64,000 nucleotides of DNA from positions 18,514-82,513 of the forward strand of contig NZ_JACBNX010000024.1 of the NCBI RefSeq assembly GCF_013403875.1. Direction: 5' to 3'. Below, in pieces: positions 34,558 through 42,263 of the stretch. Numbering within the stretch: position 1 is the first letter of the stretch; each line of letters starts with the position of its first letter. This stretch comes from Burkholderia guangdongensis. Lineage in GTDB: Bacteria; Pseudomonadota; Gammaproteobacteria; Burkholderiales; Burkholderiaceae. The position numbers and the translations under genes are program-made. The notes below the pieces were generated by a model. The model was not told the origin of the DNA and did no database searches. It was given only the letters and a program-made list of their open reading frames with translations.

Positions 34558-34761
34558 GTTCCGCCGCCGGAGCGTGCCAACTGCGTATTATCGCCTGCGC
34601 CGCGCGCCGGGAACGCGAAATTGCGGGATTTGCAACATTGTTTCGAAATCCCTGCGGCGTCGTGGCTTGTGCGAGGTGGGTGCGAGGGCGCACGAGGTGC
34701 GCGTGAGGTGCGCGGGTTCGGCCCGGCGGCGCGGCGCGCCACCGGGCGCGCCGCGTGCGGG

Positions 34762-35955
34762 TCAGTCGCGTTCGGGGGTGGCCGAAATCCGGTGGATCGA
34801 CAGGTCCGCGCCGTCGAATTCCGCTTCCTGGTCGAGCCGCAGCCCGACGGTCGCCTTCAGTGCACCGTAGACGGCCGTGCCGCCCGCAAGTGCGATCGCG
34901 ATCCCGCCGAGCGTGCCGATCAACTGCGACGCGAACGACACGCCGCCGAGCCCGCCGAGCGCGGGCAGCCCGAACACGCCGGCCGCGATGCCGCCGAGCG
35001 CGCCGCACATCCCGTGCAGCGGCCACACGCCGAGCACGTCGTCGATCCGCCATTTGTTCTGCACGCACGTGAACATCGCGACGAACAGCGCGCCGGCGAT
35101 CGCGCCCGTCACCAGCGCACCGAGCGGGTGCATCACGTCGGAGCCCGCGCAGACCGCGACGAGCCCCGCGAGCGGCCCGTTGTAGGTGAAGCCCGGGTCG
35201 TTGCGGCCCGCGAGCCACGCGGCGAGCGTGCCGCCGACCATGGCCATCAGCGAGTTCACCGCGACGAGGCCGCTGATCTTGTCGAGCGTCTGCGCGCTCA
35301 TCACGTTGAAGCCGAACCAGCCGACCGCGAGCACCCAGCCGCCGAGCGCGAGGAACGGGATGTTCGACGGCGGATGCGCGGCGATGCGGCCGTCCTTGCC
35401 GTAGCGCCCATGGCGCGCGCCGAGCAGCAGCACCGCGGGCAGCGCGATCCAGCCGCCGAACGCGTGCACGACGACCGAGCCCGCGAAATCGTGGAACGGC
35501 GCGCCGAACGCGTGCGTGAGCCACGCCTGCACGCCGAACCTGCCGTTCCACGCGATGCCTTCGAAGAACGGATACACGAAGCCGACGATCACGAGCGTCG
35601 CGACGAGTTGCGGATTGAACTTCGCGCGCTCCGCGATGCCGCCCGAGATGATCGCCGGGATCGCGGCCGCGAACGTCAGCAGGAAGAAGAAGCGCACGAG
35701 CGCATAGCCGCTGTGCTGCGACAGCGTGCCGATGTCGTCGAAGAACTCGACGCCGTACGCGATCGTATAGCCGATGAAGAAATACGCGATCGTCGACACC
35801 GAGAAGTCGACCAGGATCTTCACGAGCGCGTTGACCTGGTTCTTCTTGCGCACGGTGCCGAGTTCGAGGAACGCGAAGCCTGCGTGCATCGCCAGCACCA
35901 TCACGGCGCCGATCAACAGGAACAGCGTGTCCATGCCCGATTTCAGATCATTCAT
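34762..35955 (-). CDS. amtB: Ammonium transporter AmtB
   Basis: Ammonium channel of the Amt/MEP/Rh family, 397 residues, with about eleven membrane helices. Landmarks: MVLAMHAGFAFLELGTVRKKN at the start, the DFAGSVVVHAFGGWIALPA signature near residue 155 with the first pore His, and HGMCGALGGIAAGVFG with the second pore His near residue 314. The start fits GAGGAAGC just upstream. No glnK (PII) gene is adjacent, although glnK-amtB pairs are common. The upstream region carries a sigma-54 promoter and an NtrC-like site, so expression should rise when nitrogen is scarce. Confidence 0.94.
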   Translation of the reverse strand: MNDLKSGMDTLFLLIGAVMVLAMHAGFAFLELGTVRKKNQVNALVKILVDFSVSTIAYFFIGYTIAYGVEFFDDIGTLSQHSGYALVRFFFLLTFAAAIPAIISGGIAERAKFNPQLVATLVIVGFVYPFFEGIAWNGRFGVQAWLTHAFGAPFHDFAGSVVVHAFGGWIALPAVLLLGARHGRYGKDGRIAAHPPSNIPFLALGGWVLAVGWFGFNVMSAQTLDKISGLVAVNSLMAMVGGTLAAWLAGRNDPGFTYNGPLAGLVAVCAGSDVMHPLGALVTGAIAGALFVAMFTCVQNKWRIDDVLGVWPLHGMCGALGGIAAGVFGLPALGGLGGVSFASQLIGTLGGIAIALAGGTAVYGALKATVGLRLDQEAEFDGADLSIHRISATPERD

Positions 35956-35988
35956 CCGATGCTTCCTCGCTCAAAAAATGGGCATGAA

Positions 35989-36006
35989 ATGCAAAAATCG
36001 GGCCAA
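35989..36006 (-). promoter_or_regulatory. Sigma-54 promoter of amtB
   Basis: On the - strand the sequence reads TTGGCCCGATTTTTGCAT, with the invariant GG-N10-GC spacing of RpoN promoters. The deduced transcription start is near 35979, about 24 bases before the amtB ATG, leaving room for the GAGGAAG ribosome binding site. The -24 element deviates from the consensus (CCC instead of CAC). Confidence 0.75.
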
Positions 36007-36115
36007 CTCGGTGAATCGACGCGTGGAAATGGTGCGACATGCGTCGTGACGGGGCTTCGCGCGAGGGGCGCGGAGAGCGGGCCGCAAGCGTGCGACGCGC
36101 GGGCGGTGCTGATGG

Positions 36116-36130
36116 CACGTTTGTGGTGCC
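36116..36130. promoter_or_regulatory. NtrC-like enhancer site for amtB
   Basis: GCAC-N7-GTGC, the spacing of NtrC sites (TGCACC-N5-GGTGCA class), here GCACGTTTGTGGTGC. Its centre lies about 144 bases upstream of the deduced amtB start, within the distance expected for an enhancer acting on a sigma-54 promoter. Confidence 0.65.
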
Positions 36131-36257
36131 GCAACGCTCCCATATGGTGCGCACGATTGCACGCAGATGGCGCGCGAGCGATGCGCGCCGTTCGGCGGCG
36201 TATCATCGTTGCTATGATGAATAGCGAAGCCGCCCGTCGCGCGGCTCGAGGACCCAG

Positions 36258-36689
36258 ATGAGCATGACGAACAGTCTGAATCGAAGTGGGGCCGTCGCGC
36301 TGGCGGCGGCCGTTTGCGCCGCCGCGCTGCTCGCCGGCTGCGAGAAGAAGCCGGCCCCGCCGACGCCGGACACCGCCGCGAGCGCGGCCGCCGACGTCGC
36401 GAACCAGGCGACGCAGAAGCTCGACCAGATGGCGAGCTTCGTCAACGCGCAGGTCGGCGCGGCGAAGGCCGGCGTCGCATCCGCGGCGTCCGCGGTGCCG
36501 CCGCTGTCCGCGAGCGGGCTCGCCGCCGCCGCGCAGGCGCAGATCAGCTCGGCCGCGTCCGCGGTGATCGGGCAGGCCGCGTCCGAGGCCGGTGCGAATC
36601 TCGAGGCCGCGGGCCGCAAGCTCCAGCAGTGGAGCAAGCCGCAGCACGCATCGGGCGCCGCCGCGAAAGGGGGCGACGGCGATGATTGA
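36258..36689 (+). CDS. Small alanine-rich lipoprotein
   Basis: Predicted lipoprotein of 143 residues. A signal segment ends in ALLAGC (acylated Cys near residue 28) and is followed by EKKPAPPTPDTA and a long Ala/Ser/Gln-rich helix-prone region (residues 45-125) with a heptad-like pattern in VANQATQKLDQMASFVNAQVG. It ends in a Gly/Asp-rich tail. I do not recognise a functional family. GAGGA lies five bases before the ATG at 36258; a second ATG at 36264 is possible. It is divergent from amtB, so the NtrC-like site lies between both genes. Confidence 0.75.
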   Translation: MSMTNSLNRSGAVALAAAVCAAALLAGCEKKPAPPTPDTAASAAADVANQATQKLDQMASFVNAQVGAAKAGVASAASAVPPLSASGLAAAAQAQISSAASAVIGQAASEAGANLEAAGRKLQQWSKPQHASGAAAKGGDGDD

Positions 36690-36714
36690 CGCTGTGCTTG
36701 CGTGACCGTCTAAA

Positions 36715-36733
36715 TGTAATTATCATGGTTACA
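36715..36733. promoter_or_regulatory. Inverted-repeat operator upstream of the Rrf2-like gene
   Basis: TGTAA-N9-TTACA, a perfect inverted repeat 94 bases before the regulator start. The same half-sites with the same 9-base spacer occur at 37342-37366, upstream of the next gene. This suggests one regulator binds both. Confidence 0.75.
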
Positions 36734-36826
36734 CTTTTGGCGCCGGGCGTGGTGACGCGGCCGGCGCCGCTGATTGTGCTGTCGATGAAGGTGTCGTCGA
36801 CGAATTTGTTGCCGAATGAGTCAGGA

Positions 36827-37282
36827 ATGAATACCAGCAGCCGGTTCGCATTCGCCGTCCACGTGCTTGCGTTGCTGTCGATGCAGGAGGGGGTGCCGCT
36901 GTCGTCCGACATCATCGCGGGCAGCGTGAACACGAATCCGGTGCTGATTCGCCGGCTGCTGTCGATGCTCGCGGCCGCCGGCATGACGACGTCGCAGCTC
37001 GGCGCGGGCGGCGGCGCGCTGCTGGCCCGCGAGCCGGCGCGCATCACGCTGCTCGATGTCTATCGGGCGGTCGACGACGCGCAGTTGTTCGCGCTGCACC
37101 GCGAGGCGCCGAATCCGGCGTGTCTCGTCGGGCGGCACATCCAGCACGTGCTGACCGGTTACATCGACGACGCGCAGCGCGCGATGGAAGCGTCGCTCGC
37201 GACGCGCACGCTCGCCGACGTGACCGCCGACATGCTGGACGCCGAGCAGTTGCGGCAGCAGGAGCAGCATGCTACCGGCTGA
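36827..37282 (+). CDS. Rrf2-family transcriptional regulator (YwnA-like)
   Basis: Small winged-helix regulator of 151 residues. The N-terminal half MNTSSRFAFAVHVLALLSMQEGVPLSSDIIAGSVNTNPVLIRRLLSMLAAAGM is typical of Rrf2. The region expected to carry three iron-sulfur Cys has only one, in NPACLVG near residue 101, so it is the cluster-free YwnA type rather than NsrR or IscR. The ATG at 36827 follows CAGGA, while the upstream in-frame frame has no family similarity. Its likely target is itself and the following NAD(P)-binding gene through the shared TGTAA-N9-TTACA sites, a pair known together as ywnA-ywnB in Bacillus. Confidence 0.87.
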   Translation: MNTSSRFAFAVHVLALLSMQEGVPLSSDIIAGSVNTNPVLIRRLLSMLAAAGMTTSQLGAGGGALLAREPARITLLDVYRAVDDAQLFALHREAPNPACLVGRHIQHVLTGYIDDAQRAMEASLATRTLADVTADMLDAEQLRQQEQHATG

Positions 37283-37341
37283 CGTGGCCGGCTGGCGGCA
37301 GGACGGGGTAGCGAAATATCGCCGCCATTTTTTTCGGGTTT

Positions 37342-37366
37342 ATATGTAATCGATAAAGTTACATAT
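37342..37366. promoter_or_regulatory. Extended inverted-repeat operator upstream of the YwnB-like gene
   Basis: ATATGTAA-N9-TTACATAT, a perfect 8-bp inverted repeat, ends 22 bases before the start codon at 37388. It shares half-site and spacing with 36715-36733. The position overlaps where a -10 or the ribosome-loading region would lie, fitting repression. Confidence 0.8.
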
Positions 37367-37387
37367 CATATCGACTGGAGAATCGAC

Positions 37388-38029
37388 ATGACGCAACGTA
37401 CTTTGAACATCGCGCTTTTCGGTGCCACGGGCACGATCGGGTCGCGGATCGCGGCGGAAGCCGCGCGGCGCGGACATCGGGTGACCGCGCTGTCGCGCCG
37501 TCCGGGCGCGGACGCCGACGGCATCGCCGCTCGCGCGGCCGACCTGTTCGATCCGGCCAGCATCGCGGCCGCGCTGCCCGGGCATGACGTCGTCGCGAGC
37601 GCGTACGGGCCGAAGCAGGACGACGTCGCGAAGGTGGTCGCGGCCACCCGCGCGCTCGTCGACGGCGTGCGCCGCGCGGGCCTGAAGCGGCTCGTCGTCG
37701 TGGGCGGCGCGGGTTCGCTCGAAGTCGCGCCGGGCAAGCAGCTCGTCGACACCGATGGCTTCCCGGACGCGTACAAGCCGGTCGCGCTCGCGCACCGCGA
37801 CGCGTTCGACTATTTGCGCACCGTCGACGACGTCGACTGGACGTTCTTCGCGCCGGCCGCGCTGATCGCGCCGGGCGAGCGCACTGGCACGTTCCGCACC
37901 GGCGCCCGCACGCTGATCGCCGACGCGCAGGGCAACAGCCGGATCTCGGCCGAGGACTATGCGATCGCATTCGTCGACGAGCTCGAGCAGAACCGCTTCG
38001 TGCGCGAGATTGCGACGGTCGCGTACTGA
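37388..38029 (+). CDS. NAD(P)H-binding protein (YwnB-like)
   Basis: Rossmann-fold protein of 213 residues. The cofactor motif is IALFGATGTIGSRIAAEAARRGH at the N-terminus (GxxGxxG). LVVVGGAGSLEVAPG mid-protein and VDWTFFAPAALIAPGERTG towards the end match the COG2910/YwnB group. The substrate is unknown. An oxidative or electrophile stress role is a guess from the adjacent Rrf2-type regulator. It follows that gene by 105 bases, and the gap contains a perfect operator-like repeat, so it has its own regulated promoter. Complete, of normal length. Confidence 0.87.
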   Translation: MTQRTLNIALFGATGTIGSRIAAEAARRGHRVTALSRRPGADADGIAARAADLFDPASIAAALPGHDVVASAYGPKQDDVAKVVAATRALVDGVRRAGLKRLVVVGGAGSLEVAPGKQLVDTDGFPDAYKPVALAHRDAFDYLRTVDDVDWTFFAPAALIAPGERTGTFRTGARTLIADAQGNSRISAEDYAIAFVDELEQNRFVREIATVAY

Positions 38030-38107
38030 CCTGCGCGTCGGGGCGCCGGGGGCGCGTCGCGAGTTGCGGCTAAACTGACGGACCGTGCTTTCCAAAGACA
38101 CGACCGC

Positions 38108-40561
38108 ATGTCGCTTTCGTTTTGCTTTCGCTTTACCTGCCGGCGCCCGAGGGCCCGGCGCGTCGGCGCGCACCGCGTGACGGCGCGCGCGCTGACGCTG
38201 ATGTTCGCGTCATTCGCGCTCTTCGTGGCGCTCTTCGTGGTGCTCTTCGTGGCGCTCGTGCAGCCGGCCCTCGCGGCGACGCCGCCGGGCCTCGCGGCGT
38301 TCCAGAAGCTGATTGCGCCGGCGGCGGCCGACGCATCGTCGGCTGCGTCGGCCGCGTCGGCCGCCGCCGCATCCGGTGCATCGGCCGCCGCCGCGCCGTC
38401 GCCGGCGAGCGCCGCCGAGATCGCGCAGTCGTTCAACACCGTGATCCGGATGCTCGACAACGACCGGCAGCGCAACGCGCTCGTCGCCCAGCTGAAGGCG
38501 TTGCGCGACGTCGCGCAGGCCGCGCAGACGGCGTCCGCCGCGTCGGCCGCGTCCGCCGCCGCGAACGCGGGCCTGTGGGGCGCGATCGCATCCGGCGTCG
38601 AATCCGTCGAAGCGCGGCTGCGGCAGGGCGATTCGCCGCTGCGCTACTGGGCCGACCGCTTCTACTCGGCCGGCAGCGAACTGTATACGCTCGCGAGCGG
38701 CAACGGGCCGCAGCCGCCCGGCCGAATCCTGCTCGATCTCGCGACGATGCTCGCCGGCTGGGGCGCGATCGCGCTCGCGCTGCTGTGGGCGGAGCGCCGG
38801 CTCGCGACGCGGCTCGGCGTGGCGGTGCGGCTCGATCCGAACCCGAGCGCGCGCGAGATGCTGCGGTTCGCGCTGCGCCGCGTCGGCCCGTGGATCGTCG
38901 CGTTCGTCGCGGTGCTGCTCGTCGCGCGCGATCTGCCCGAATCGGTCGGCCGGACCGTCGCGCTCGTGATCGCATATGCGATCGTGTCCGGCTCGGTGTT
39001 CGCGGCGCTCTGCCTGATCATGTTCGCGCTGTTCGGTGCCGGGCACCGGCGCGCGGCCGGGCGGGTGCTGATCGAGAAATCGTGGCGGCTGCTGCGCGTG
39101 ATCGGCGCGTTCGGCGCGCTCGGCGACGCCGCGCTCAATTATGACGTCGCGCGCCAGCTCGGTTTCGGACTGTCCGGGCTGATCGCGACCGCCGCGAACA
39201 TGACGGCCGCGACACTCTGCGCGTATTTCGCGTTCGCATACCGGCGGCCGGTCGCGCACCTGATCCGCAACCGCAGTTATGCGCAGCGCACCGGCCATCG
39301 CGCGGCGACCGAGATGGCCGACTTCGCGGCCGCGATCTGGCCGGTGCCGGTGCTACTGCTCGCGTTCGCCGCGGTGTTCGGCACGCTCGCGGACAGCCGC
39401 GCGTCGTCGAACCTGCTGCAGACGTCGGTCGTCACCGCGCTGCTGCTCGTGCTGGCGTTCTTCCTGTCGGCGATCGTGCTGCGCGTCACGCGCCCGAACG
39501 CCGCGCATCGCCGCGCGCGCCGCAACCGCTCCGCGTACGTGGCGCGCCTCGTGCGCTTCGCGGGCTCGCTCGTCACGCTGTTCGTCTGGCTCGGCTATGC
39601 GGAGCTGACGTCGAGGCTGTGGGGCGTGTCGATCGCGCGGATCATCGAGCACAGCGTCGCCGCGCGCGGGATCGCGCAGGCGGTGACCGCGATCGTGATC
39701 ACGCTGTTCGTGTCGTGGCTCGCGTGGATCGTCACCGATACCGCGATCCTCGAGGCGCTCGGCGGCGCGTCGACCACGCGCCGTGGCCGCAATCCGAGCG
39801 TGCGCGCGCGCACGATGCTGCCGCTCGTGCGCAACGTCGTGTTCGTGACGATCATCACGGTCGCCGGGATCGTCACGGCCGCGAATCTCGGCATCAACGT
39901 GACGCCGCTGCTCGCCGGCGCCGGCGTGATCGGCCTCGCGGTCGGCTTCGGCGCGCAGTCGCTGGTGTCGGATCTGATCACCGGGCTTTTCATCATCATC
40001 GAGGACACGATCTCGGTCGGCGACTGGATCGACATCGACGGTGGCCACGCGGGCACGGTCGAGCATCTGTCGATCCGCTCGGTGCGGCTGCGCGACGGGC
40101 AGGGCGCGCTGCACGCGATTCCGTTCTCGCAAATCAAGATCGTGAAGAATCTGTCGCGCGACTTCGGCTGCGCGGTGTTCGAGGTGCGCGCGCCGCTCGA
40201 CGCGGACATCGACGCGCTTGCGCGGCTGCTGCGCGAGGCGGGCGCGGACCTGCAGCGCGACGGTGCGGTGCGGCGGCTGATGCTCGGCGGCGTCGACGTA
40301 TGGGGGCTCGACCGCTTCGAGCCGAACTGGCTGATCGTGAAGGGGCAGATCCGCACGCAGCCGCAGCAGCAGTCGACCGTGCTGCGCGCGTTCAACGTGC
40401 GCGTGAAGGCGCGGATGGAGGCGGCCGGGATCGGCATTCCGATCCCGCAGATGCAGATGGTGACGCCGGCGCAGGCCGCGGCCGGCGAGCCGGTCGCGGC
40501 GGCGGGCGAACAGGAGCCGGTTGCGCAGGCCGGCGGGCGCGGGCCGGCGGCGCAGGCCTAG
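38108..40561 (+). CDS. Large MscS-family mechanosensitive channel (YbiO-like)
   Basis: Inner-membrane channel of 817 residues. A leader or signal segment (about residues 30-57) is followed by an Ala/Ser-rich periplasmic region (residues 58-140), several extra membrane helices, and the MscS core. The pore-lining helix and beta domain read NLGINVTPLLAGAGVIGLAVGFGAQ and SLVSDLITGLFIIIEDTISVGDWIDIDG (about residues 595-655). It relieves hypo-osmotic stress by opening under membrane tension. It is longer than MscS itself and resembles YbiO-type proteins. The start is uncertain, and an internal Met near residue 32 is possible. It ends in an Ala/Gly-rich tail. Confidence 0.88.
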   Translation: MSLSFCFRFTCRRPRARRVGAHRVTARALTLMFASFALFVALFVVLFVALVQPALAATPPGLAAFQKLIAPAAADASSAASAASAAAASGASAAAAPSPASAAEIAQSFNTVIRMLDNDRQRNALVAQLKALRDVAQAAQTASAASAASAAANAGLWGAIASGVESVEARLRQGDSPLRYWADRFYSAGSELYTLASGNGPQPPGRILLDLATMLAGWGAIALALLWAERRLATRLGVAVRLDPNPSAREMLRFALRRVGPWIVAFVAVLLVARDLPESVGRTVALVIAYAIVSGSVFAALCLIMFALFGAGHRRAAGRVLIEKSWRLLRVIGAFGALGDAALNYDVARQLGFGLSGLIATAANMTAATLCAYFAFAYRRPVAHLIRNRSYAQRTGHRAATEMADFAAAIWPVPVLLLAFAAVFGTLADSRASSNLLQTSVVTALLLVLAFFLSAIVLRVTRPNAAHRRARRNRSAYVARLVRFAGSLVTLFVWLGYAELTSRLWGVSIARIIEHSVAARGIAQAVTAIVITLFVSWLAWIVTDTAILEALGGASTTRRGRNPSVRARTMLPLVRNVVFVTIITVAGIVTAANLGINVTPLLAGAGVIGLAVGFGAQSLVSDLITGLFIIIEDTISVGDWIDIDGGHAGTVEHLSIRSVRLRDGQGALHAIPFSQIKIVKNLSRDFGCAVFEVRAPLDADIDALARLLREAGADLQRDGAVRRLMLGGVDVWGLDRFEPNWLIVKGQIRTQPQQQSTVLRAFNVRVKARMEAAGIGIPIPQMQMVTPAQAAAGEPVAAAGEQEPVAQAGGRGPAAQA

Positions 40562-40582
40562 CGCCGCCCCCGGCCGCGGCGC

Positions 40583-41281
40583 TTACGCGTGCGCGGTTTC
40601 GGCGACGCGAACCACGTCGTTCACGTCGGTCGCGATCCGCTCGCCCGGCACGCCGTACACGTGCAGTGACACTGCGGGCCGCGCGTACAGGTTGTCACCG
40701 TGGTCGCCTTGGCCGCCGTGGCCGAGCCGGTGGATGCCGTGGCCCGCCCGCACGAACGACACCGCGCCCGGCGCGCGCGGATGGCTGCGCTTCTCGATCG
40801 CGAGGCCGGCGGACGCATCCCAGTCGTACAGCGTTTCGGTCAGCGTGCCGTCGAGCACCGTGTAGCCGCACCACGTCTGATGGCCGTGCACCGGGCTCCA
40901 CTGGCCGGGCTGCCACACGAGCGACACGATCGCGTAGCGGCCGAGCGGATCGGCCGCGAGCAGATGGCGCCGGTAGCGCTGCGGATCGCCCGCGCGTTCC
41001 GCATCGGTGAGCCACGGGCGCGCGGCGCTCGCGGCGGCGAGCGCCGCGTGGATGCGCCGCGCGAATTCAGCCTGCTGCGACGGATCGGGCCACGCGGCGA
41101 ACGCGTCGAATGCATCGTCGATGCGCCGGCGCAGGCGCGCGAGCTCGGGCCGGCGCGCGTCGGCGGCGGACGGGCCGGACATCGGACAGGGAACCGGGCT
41201 GGAAACCAGGCCGGAAACCGGGCGGGAAGCCAGACTGGAAGCGAGCGGCGCGTAGGCGGACAGGGTAGCGGACGGTTGCAT
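40583..41281 (-). CDS. Cysteine dioxygenase-family protein
   Basis: Cupin-fold thiol dioxygenase of 232 residues related to cysteine dioxygenase type I, which oxidises cysteine to cysteine sulfinate using iron. Metal ligands are in WSPVHGHQTWCGYTVLDGTLTE (two His) and GHGIHRLGH (third His). The first 40 residues are low complexity and encoded by a short tandem repeat. The ATG at 41281 is used; an in-frame start 13 codons upstream is less likely. It is divergent from an Lrp/AsnC-type gene 139 bases away that may control it. Related 3-mercaptopropionate dioxygenases are an alternative. Confidence 0.83.
   Translation of the reverse strand: MQPSATLSAYAPLASSLASRPVSGLVSSPVPCPMSGPSAADARRPELARLRRRIDDAFDAFAAWPDPSQQAEFARRIHAALAAASAARPWLTDAERAGDPQRYRRHLLAADPLGRYAIVSLVWQPGQWSPVHGHQTWCGYTVLDGTLTETLYDWDASAGLAIEKRSHPRAPGAVSFVRAGHGIHRLGHGGQGDHGDNLYARPAVSLHVYGVPGERIATDVNDVVRVAETAHA
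41168..41240. repeat. 12-base tandem repeats inside the dioxygenase N-terminus
   Basis: About five imperfect copies of a 12-base unit like ACCGGGCTGGAA, for example ACCAGGCCGGAA and GCCAGACTGGAA. As the unit is a multiple of three, each copy adds four residues to the Ser/Pro/Leu-rich N-terminus without a frameshift. Confidence 0.7.
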
Positions 41282-41420
41282 GGCGGGCTCGTTGTCGTGA
41301 CCGTCGCGGATGCGACGCATGTCATTATTTATACCCGTCGACGTGGAGAAAGAGATTCCATATTGTTCCCCTTCGGCGTATATAAAGAGAATAAATTTCT
41401 ACTCAATAGAGGCCGGGGAA

Positions 41421-41891
41421 ATGGATGCCATCGATCGGAAGCTGCTCGAGCTGCTGCAGGTGGATGCGACGCTGCCGGTCGCGGAGCTCGCGCAGCGCGT
41501 GAACCTGTCGCAGACGCCATGCTGGAAGCGCGTGCAGCGGCTCAAGGAGACGGGCGCGATCCGCGCGCAGGTCGCGCTCTGCGATGCGCGCAAGCTCGGC
41601 GTCGGCACGACCGTGTTCGTCGCGGTGCGCACGAACCAGCACACCGAGGAGTGGGCGCGGCGTTTCACCGAAGCGGTTCGCGACATGCCCGAAGTCGTCG
41701 AGGCCTACCGGATGAGCGGCGAAACCGACTATCTGCTGCGCATCGTCGTCGCCGGGATCGACGACTACGACCGCGTATACAAACAGTTGATCCGCGCGGT
41801 GCCGCTGTTCGACGTCAGTTCGTCGTTCGCGATGGAGCAGATCAAGTATTCGACCGCGCTGCCGGTGCGGGATGCCGCCGACGCGGATTGA
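41421..41891 (+). CDS. Lrp/AsnC-family transcriptional regulator
   Basis: Regulator of 156 residues. The N-terminal helix-turn-helix MDAIDRKLLELLQVDATLPVAELAQRVNLSQTPCWKRVQRLKETGAI is followed by a RAM ligand-binding domain with VRDMPEVVEAYRMSGETDYLLRIV. The ATG at 41421 follows GGGGAA; an upstream in-frame start at 41310 is rejected because the extra residues have no family similarity. It is divergent from the cysteine dioxygenase gene. Between them is an AT-richer stretch with AGAAtaaatTTCT (41389-41401), a possible Lrp-type site. Control by cysteine or a related amino acid is inferred from position only. Confidence 0.9.
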   Translation: MDAIDRKLLELLQVDATLPVAELAQRVNLSQTPCWKRVQRLKETGAIRAQVALCDARKLGVGTTVFVAVRTNQHTEEWARRFTEAVRDMPEVVEAYRMSGETDYLLRIVVAGIDDYDRVYKQLIRAVPLFDVSSSFAMEQIKYSTALPVRDAADAD

Positions 41892-41991
41892 GCGCGCGGG
41901 CTTTCTTCCGGGTTACGTTGCCGCGGCACGGCGCGCAAGCGCGTAGAATGCCCGCTTCGACGAATTCAGACAGACGGAGCCCGGCTCGACC

Positions 41992-42159
41992 ATGAACGAT
42001 CAGCGCAAGAATAATTCAGTACGCAACGTGTCCATCATGATCGTGGTGGTCGTGCTGGCCGTGATCGCGACGATTCTGTACAACGCGATCACCGAGAAGC
42101 GCGCGTACGACGAAGCGCATCCGGTCGAGGCCGCGAGCGCGGCGTCGGCGGCGCACTGA
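41992..42159 (+). CDS. Small single-pass membrane protein (55 residues)
   Basis: Short gene starting ATGAACGATCAGCGC. The product has a charged N-terminus (MNDQRKNNSVRN), one membrane helix (VSIMIVVVVLAVIATILY, about residues 13-30) and a short tail rich in Ala and Ser ending in AAH. Third codon positions are mostly G or C after the first few codons, as in real genes of this genome. I do not recognise a family. CGGAGC upstream is a weak ribosome binding site. It follows the Lrp-type gene by 100 bases and is convergent with the amino-acid permease gene. Confidence 0.68.
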   Translation: MNDQRKNNSVRNVSIMIVVVVLAVIATILYNAITEKRAYDEAHPVEAASAASAAH

Positions 42160-42263
42160 CCGCGCGCCGCGCGAAGGGGCAAAAGAGGGGCGGCGGTGGT
42201 TCGGGCAGAATACCCGGGCCGATGCCCCGGCCGCGCGCGCGAACGGCGCGCGGCGCCAGCGCA

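Noticed and set aside
36827..37282. NsrR/IscR-type iron-sulfur regulator
   Set aside because: Only one cysteine is present in the region that should carry three, so cluster binding is unlikely.
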